Shown piece after piece: positions 61,452 through 64,000 of a stretch of DNA of 64,000 bases. Positions within the stretch are counted from its first letter, which is position 1. The number at the start of each line of letters is the position of its first letter. Below the pieces are notes generated by a model that had not been told where the DNA came from, made no database searches, and worked only from the letters and a program-made list of their open reading frames with translations. This DNA comes from Actinomucor elegans. Taxonomy: Eukaryota; Mucoromycota; Mucoromycetes; Mucorales; Mucoraceae. A program made the translations under genes and the position numbers. The stretch spans positions 2,790,001-2,854,000 of the forward strand of contig JAMSLZ010000002.1 in NCBI GenBank assembly GCA_026027325.1, read 5' to 3'.

Positions 61452-62206
61452 GGTCCACCTCTTGACCTTCCTCTTCCTCGTGTTCCATTAAATCCACGAT
61501 TGTTGCTGAAGTTTCCCCTACTAAACGACGTTGCATCTCTGATGACCTTGTCTTCAAAGCGAGCTTTTTGAAGTTGTTCAACAAAGTTTCTATCGAAAGT
61601 ATTCGCTTTTCCATCTTCTTCTGGTGAATATTCCAAGTGTTTGATGCTTGAAGGTAGCCTAAGCGCTTTGAGGGAAACCTCTTTCGCCTCATTTTCTTGT
61701 AATTTCGCTGAGCCAAATCCGAAAATTGCAAGTCGTTGGGCTTGCTCAATGGTGTTATTAAAGATTTCTCTATCTTTTCCTGAGGTAAATTCTGCTTTGT
61801 CTTGCAGATACTGAAGTTGTTCGTACAATTCTGTACTGGCTCTAGCCTGGAGTCGTGTTGTTTCAGTGATCTTATGAATGGTACTGACGAGCTGATACGC
61901 ATCCACCTTCCAGTTTTTGAGGTCCGGAATAAATTCTCTGTTGATTTGTTCTGCTTTTGTCCAAGTGTCATGGTTGTAACGCTGGATGGTTCTTTTGTAT
62001 TGTTTGAAATCGTCCTTAAGTTGTGCTGAAGATGCATTGTCCAAGGTTTCGCTAATAACCAAGGGGAGTTCAGTCCCGTTGACTTGAATTTCTCTTTCTC
62101 TTGCTCGTTGTTCTTCGAGCTCTCTGAATAGGGCCTCCACTTGTGCGCGAGTGAGGTTTGTTTGCTGGTTAGACTCTTGAACATTAGTTATATTGATATT
62201 ATCCAT
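61331..62206 (-). CDS. DIRS gag-like protein
   Basis: ORF1 of the element (291 aa from the ATG at 62206; the frame is open a few codons further). The N-terminal part is helical and rich in Glu/Gln (VEALFRELEEQRAREREIQV), as in other DIRS gag proteins. The middle has SGKDREIFNNTIEQAQRLAI. The C terminus is an RGG-type nucleic-acid-binding tail (FNGTRGRGRSRGGPWRGNW) with no CCHC zinc knuckle. It is assigned by position and composition. It overlaps the RT frame by about 120 bp. Confidence 0.85.
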   Translation of the reverse strand: MDNINITNVQESNQQTNLTRAQVEALFRELEEQRAREREIQVNGTELPLVISETLDNASSAQLKDDFKQYKRTIQRYNHDTWTKAEQINREFIPDLKNWKVDAYQLVSTIHKITETTRLQARASTELYEQLQYLQDKAEFTSGKDREIFNNTIEQAQRLAIFGFGSAKLQENEAKEVSLKALRLPSSIKHLEYSPEEDGKANTFDRNFVEQLQKARFEDKVIRDATSFSRGNFSNNRGFNGTRGRGRSRGGPWRGNWSRGHSFQHGGRGRGTLPSNQQNSQPSPSVANNNL

Positions 62207-62231
62207 AGTTAACCCCACGATGCGTGGCTTT

Positions 62232-62313
62232 GAAAGATATAGGGAAGAAAGGGAAACTATTATTTATTACAAAAAGGAAAATAAAGCGTGGCTCTGAGAG
62301 CATCTATCACATT
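62232..62313 (-). repeat. DIRS inverted terminal repeat, 5' copy
   Basis: 82 bp identical to the inverted 3' copy. Just inside it the gag start follows within about 30 bp, so the promoter must lie in this repeat or the outer end. Confidence 0.95.
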
Positions 62314-62461
62314 AGAAGACGGAGTGGAGCCAACTGAGATTGTTTTAGGAACAACAAACAATCACGGGTTTATGCATAACGAAAATGGTCGATTTTTTAG
62401 AAATTTCAAAGCTCTGTCGAAATTTCAAGTACCTGAAAGCAAAGCAGGTATATTGGTTTAA

Positions 62462-63124
62462 TTGGTATGAAAATTATAATGTGTTTATTGCTGGGGATTG
62501 AAAAAAAAAAAGGTTAGAGACAGTCAGCGGTATAGACCTTTTTTCGGTGATGTTGCTAATAGGGCTTTTAGATCTACAGGTCCTCACTTTATTAACTCTA
62601 GACTTTTCTCATCCAATAAACATTTACATTCACCAGTATTCAGGAACTTGGAAATTACAAACGTTTTCAGTGTGAATTGTAGATAGCTTGATGTACTGAA
62701 TGAAACACGCCTAATGTGAAGTATTAGGCGCTAGATGTAGCCAGTTATCCATTTATTGAAGGAGTGTAAATGTTAACCTGGAAAATTTTAGGTCTCTACC
62801 TTTAAATTCATCTACTAATAGCCTATGTTCGCTTTTAATTATATATGCATGTATAAAGAATGGAAGGCATATAATGATTTCACTACCTGAGCACTGACAA
62901 ACCAATTTCTTATGTGTTGGATTGAATGTATATATAGCAAGCACACTAATTTTATTTGAATATCTTTGTCCTATAACTTTTTTTTTTTTTTTTTTTTTTT
63001 TTACTGAAATCACATTTCTACAAAAGATTTGACCACAAACTATTTGAAACAAGTCATTTGTTATTGAACTCAATTGAAGGCGTTCAATATTGAAGCTTAT
63101 CTAAGTACTAATATTCTGAACGCT
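62462..63124. other. Flank with no clear gene
   Basis: A 62-codon plus-strand frame at 62498-62686 (RDSQRYRPFFGDVANRAFRS) could be a further exon of the split host frame via a GTACCT donor, but this is weak. A T25 tract lies at 62978-63002. Confidence 0.4.
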
Positions 63125-63841
63125 ATGGACAGCACAGATGGGGGTTTTTTTTTAAAAAAAAAACTGCATATATATGTCTATAAAGAATCGGATATGGAAC
63201 AGTTTCTAAACCTAGTTCATTCAAAGAAAAGCAAAGTAATATCATTAATAAGCTGTTTATAAACAGCCACTATGGTATGCAAAGCTAAAAGTTCGTGATT
63301 TATCTCCCATAGTTAATGAATTTAAACAATTATTAATTGAAATGATTAAAGCTTCTAAATGGGAGACTTTTAGTGGGAAAGGTGTGCAATAAAACTTATT
63401 CAGATATTGAATTACTAAGTGCTTTCATTGAAGTTACTACACTTGTACAGAACTATGACTAAAGAGCTACTCAATGATTTATGCAACCAAACGACCAATC
63501 TCACATGTCCTGGATTATGGATACGACATGAGTTAAACCAATCTACGCAGGAGCATATTCAAATGATACTTTATGCTTTCTCTTTATTTGAGACATTTAC
63601 GATTTACCCATATTCTAAAAACGGCAGTATTGCTCTTAATTTGCAGCGAAACACCAAACTGGAGCAATTTATATACTGTACTGATAATGAAGATACGATT
63701 AGTATCACAGGAAACGTTGAAACTGAATGGTACAAGTGCGACTGGAAAGAAAAAAGCTTGAATGAATCCCTAGTTTATAATGCACCTAGTTTAGCCTTAC
63801 ACTTGTTAGCAACAAAAGAACAAACTTTAATAGTTAATTAA
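63125..63841 (+). CDS. Unrecognised protein-coding gene, at least three exons, 3' part certain
   Basis: The last exon (about 63430-63841) is an open frame reading LLHLYRTMTKELLNDLCNQT, GLWIRHELNQSTQEHIQMIL, LYAFSLFETFTIYPYSKNGS and ending LALHLLATKEQTLIVN. Upstream pieces joined by plausible introns are an exon from the ATG at 63125 (MDSTDGGFF, ESDMEQFLNLVHSKKSK) with a donor at 63239, and an exon starting PLWYAKLKVRDLSPIVNEFK after the acceptor near 63270, with its donor at 63382-63383. A start upstream of 63125 is possible since the frame is open to 63074. The protein is helical and cytosolic-looking, with no family I can name. Exon borders are tentative. Confidence 0.5.
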
Positions 63842-64000
63842 CAATAACAAAGATAACAAAGATTATTTGTTTTGAAATAAAAGACTTTTCTCGCTAGCTA
63901 TATCTTGTATATATATACGATATAGTGAATTGCTGTTGTTATTCAACAGCAAAATAAAGAAATAAAGAATGACAAACTAAATATGGTTGCTCTTTACTGA
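63842..64000. other. 3' flank
   Basis: Contains AATAAA-type poly(A) signals (near 63877 and 63953) and a short TA-rich palindrome TATATATATACGATATA near 63909. No gene seen. Confidence 0.5.

Larger units (their letters stand above)
58072..62363 (-). mobile_element. Complete DIRS-type tyrosine-recombinase retrotransposon (4.29 kb, sense on minus strand)
   Basis: The element has three open frames (gag-like; RT, RNase H and methyltransferase; tyrosine recombinase), identical 82-bp inverted terminal repeats (58102-58183 and 62232-62313), outer end sequences, and an internal complementary region at 58303-58398. The 96-bp internal region is exactly the reverse complement of the two extremities fused: 40 bp of the left end (58072-58111) and 60 bp of the right end (62304-62363), overlapping by AATC. 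This is the hallmark of DIRS1-like elements, which replicate through a circular intermediate and leave no target-site duplication. All frames are uninterrupted and the repeats are identical, so it is young and possibly active. A T22 tract (58205-58226) lies between the recombinase end and the 3' repeat. Confidence 0.95.
57670..62461 (+). pseudogene. Host reading frame of unknown function split by the DIRS insertion
   Basis: A plus-strand frame (57961-58071, preceded by a possible exon at about 57670-57850 and a usable acceptor before 57928) reads FYRQATIALEYYNRKYSTIF and ends RSRLRPN at the left edge of the DIRS element. Removing the element over its shared AATC joins it in frame to HGFMHNENGRFFRNFKALSK, with a stop at 62459-62461. 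So the insertion lies inside an open frame. I do not recognise the protein; the upstream part includes a hydrophobic segment (IIGYLFCCIVAIV). Whether it was a functioning gene is unknown, and its true start and splice sites are not resolved. Confidence 0.45.

Noticed and set aside
58264..62184. 1306-codon frame as one single protein
   Set aside because: Only the last 450 or so codons carry tractable homology (tyrosine recombinase). The rest overlaps gag and RT with compositionally biased, domain-free sequence, so I annotate the recombinase from 59637 and report the long frame as a finding.

Overview
The window is eukaryotic and fungal. Genes are densely interrupted by short introns (about 45-90 bp, GT..AG, often with a TACTAAC/CTAAT-type branch point just before the acceptor). 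Exons are compact and the intergenic DNA is very AT-rich, with poly(A)/poly(T) tracts of 20-34 bases. A ferritin gene (rare in Dikarya, known in Mucorales), a class I myosin with an acidic tail, a Zds-type protein and a DIRS-type retrotransposon together point to an early-diverging filamentous fungus, most probably Mucoromycota/Mucorales. I saw no bacterial, viral or organellar segments, no CRISPR array, and no rRNA or tRNA gene.

Layout. 1-8.1 kb: the start of a protein O-mannosyltransferase (runs off the left edge), GABA transaminase, and a Rac-type GTPase, all on the minus strand, separated by repeat-bearing AT-rich DNA. 8.1-14.4 kb: a gene-dense block with ALG9 mannosyltransferase (+), a CaMKK/Ssp1-like kinase (-), divergently a PA/RING-H2 ubiquitin ligase (+), and a small acidic protein (+). 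14.4-20 kb: a gene-free 4.1-kb palindrome with nearly identical 0.86-kb arms, abutting a DEP-RGS regulator (-, 20.0-22.0 kb). 22-28.6 kb: a MITE, decayed Tc1/mariner transposase fragments, CDC73 (-), a small secreted cysteine-containing peptide (-), and a truncated DIRS 3' end. 28.6-33.1 kb: an Oca-type pseudophosphatase (+) and the ribonucleotide reductase large subunit (-; one apparent 1-nt frameshift). 33-36.4 kb: repeats. 36.4-41.8 kb: histone H2A.Z (-) and class I myosin (+) from a shared promoter region. 43.3-45.3 kb: a Zds1/2 homologue (-). 45.3-50 kb: gene-poor, with a possible broken cell-wall-type gene. 50-55.9 kb: a two-finger C2H2 protein, a class I aminotransferase and ferritin, all plus strand. 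55.9-64 kb: a satellite cluster, then a complete 4.3-kb DIRS element (gag, RT/RNaseH/methyltransferase, tyrosine recombinase) that has split a host reading frame, and an unrecognised gene at the right edge.

The genes are ordinary chromosomal housekeeping and regulatory genes and do not form a cluster or pathway. Themes present are glycosylation (PMT, ALG9), polarity and signalling (Rac, RGS, kinase, myosin I, Zds), chromatin and transcription (CDC73, H2A.Z) and iron storage.

The most interesting material lies between the genes. It comprises the intact DIRS element with an exactly solvable terminal architecture (82-bp identical inverted repeats and a 96-bp internal complementary region equal to the two ends fused over AATC); an older DIRS end overlapping the secreted-peptide gene; the large palindrome; and a diverged 150-175-bp repeat family that recurs in most AT-rich gaps on both strands.
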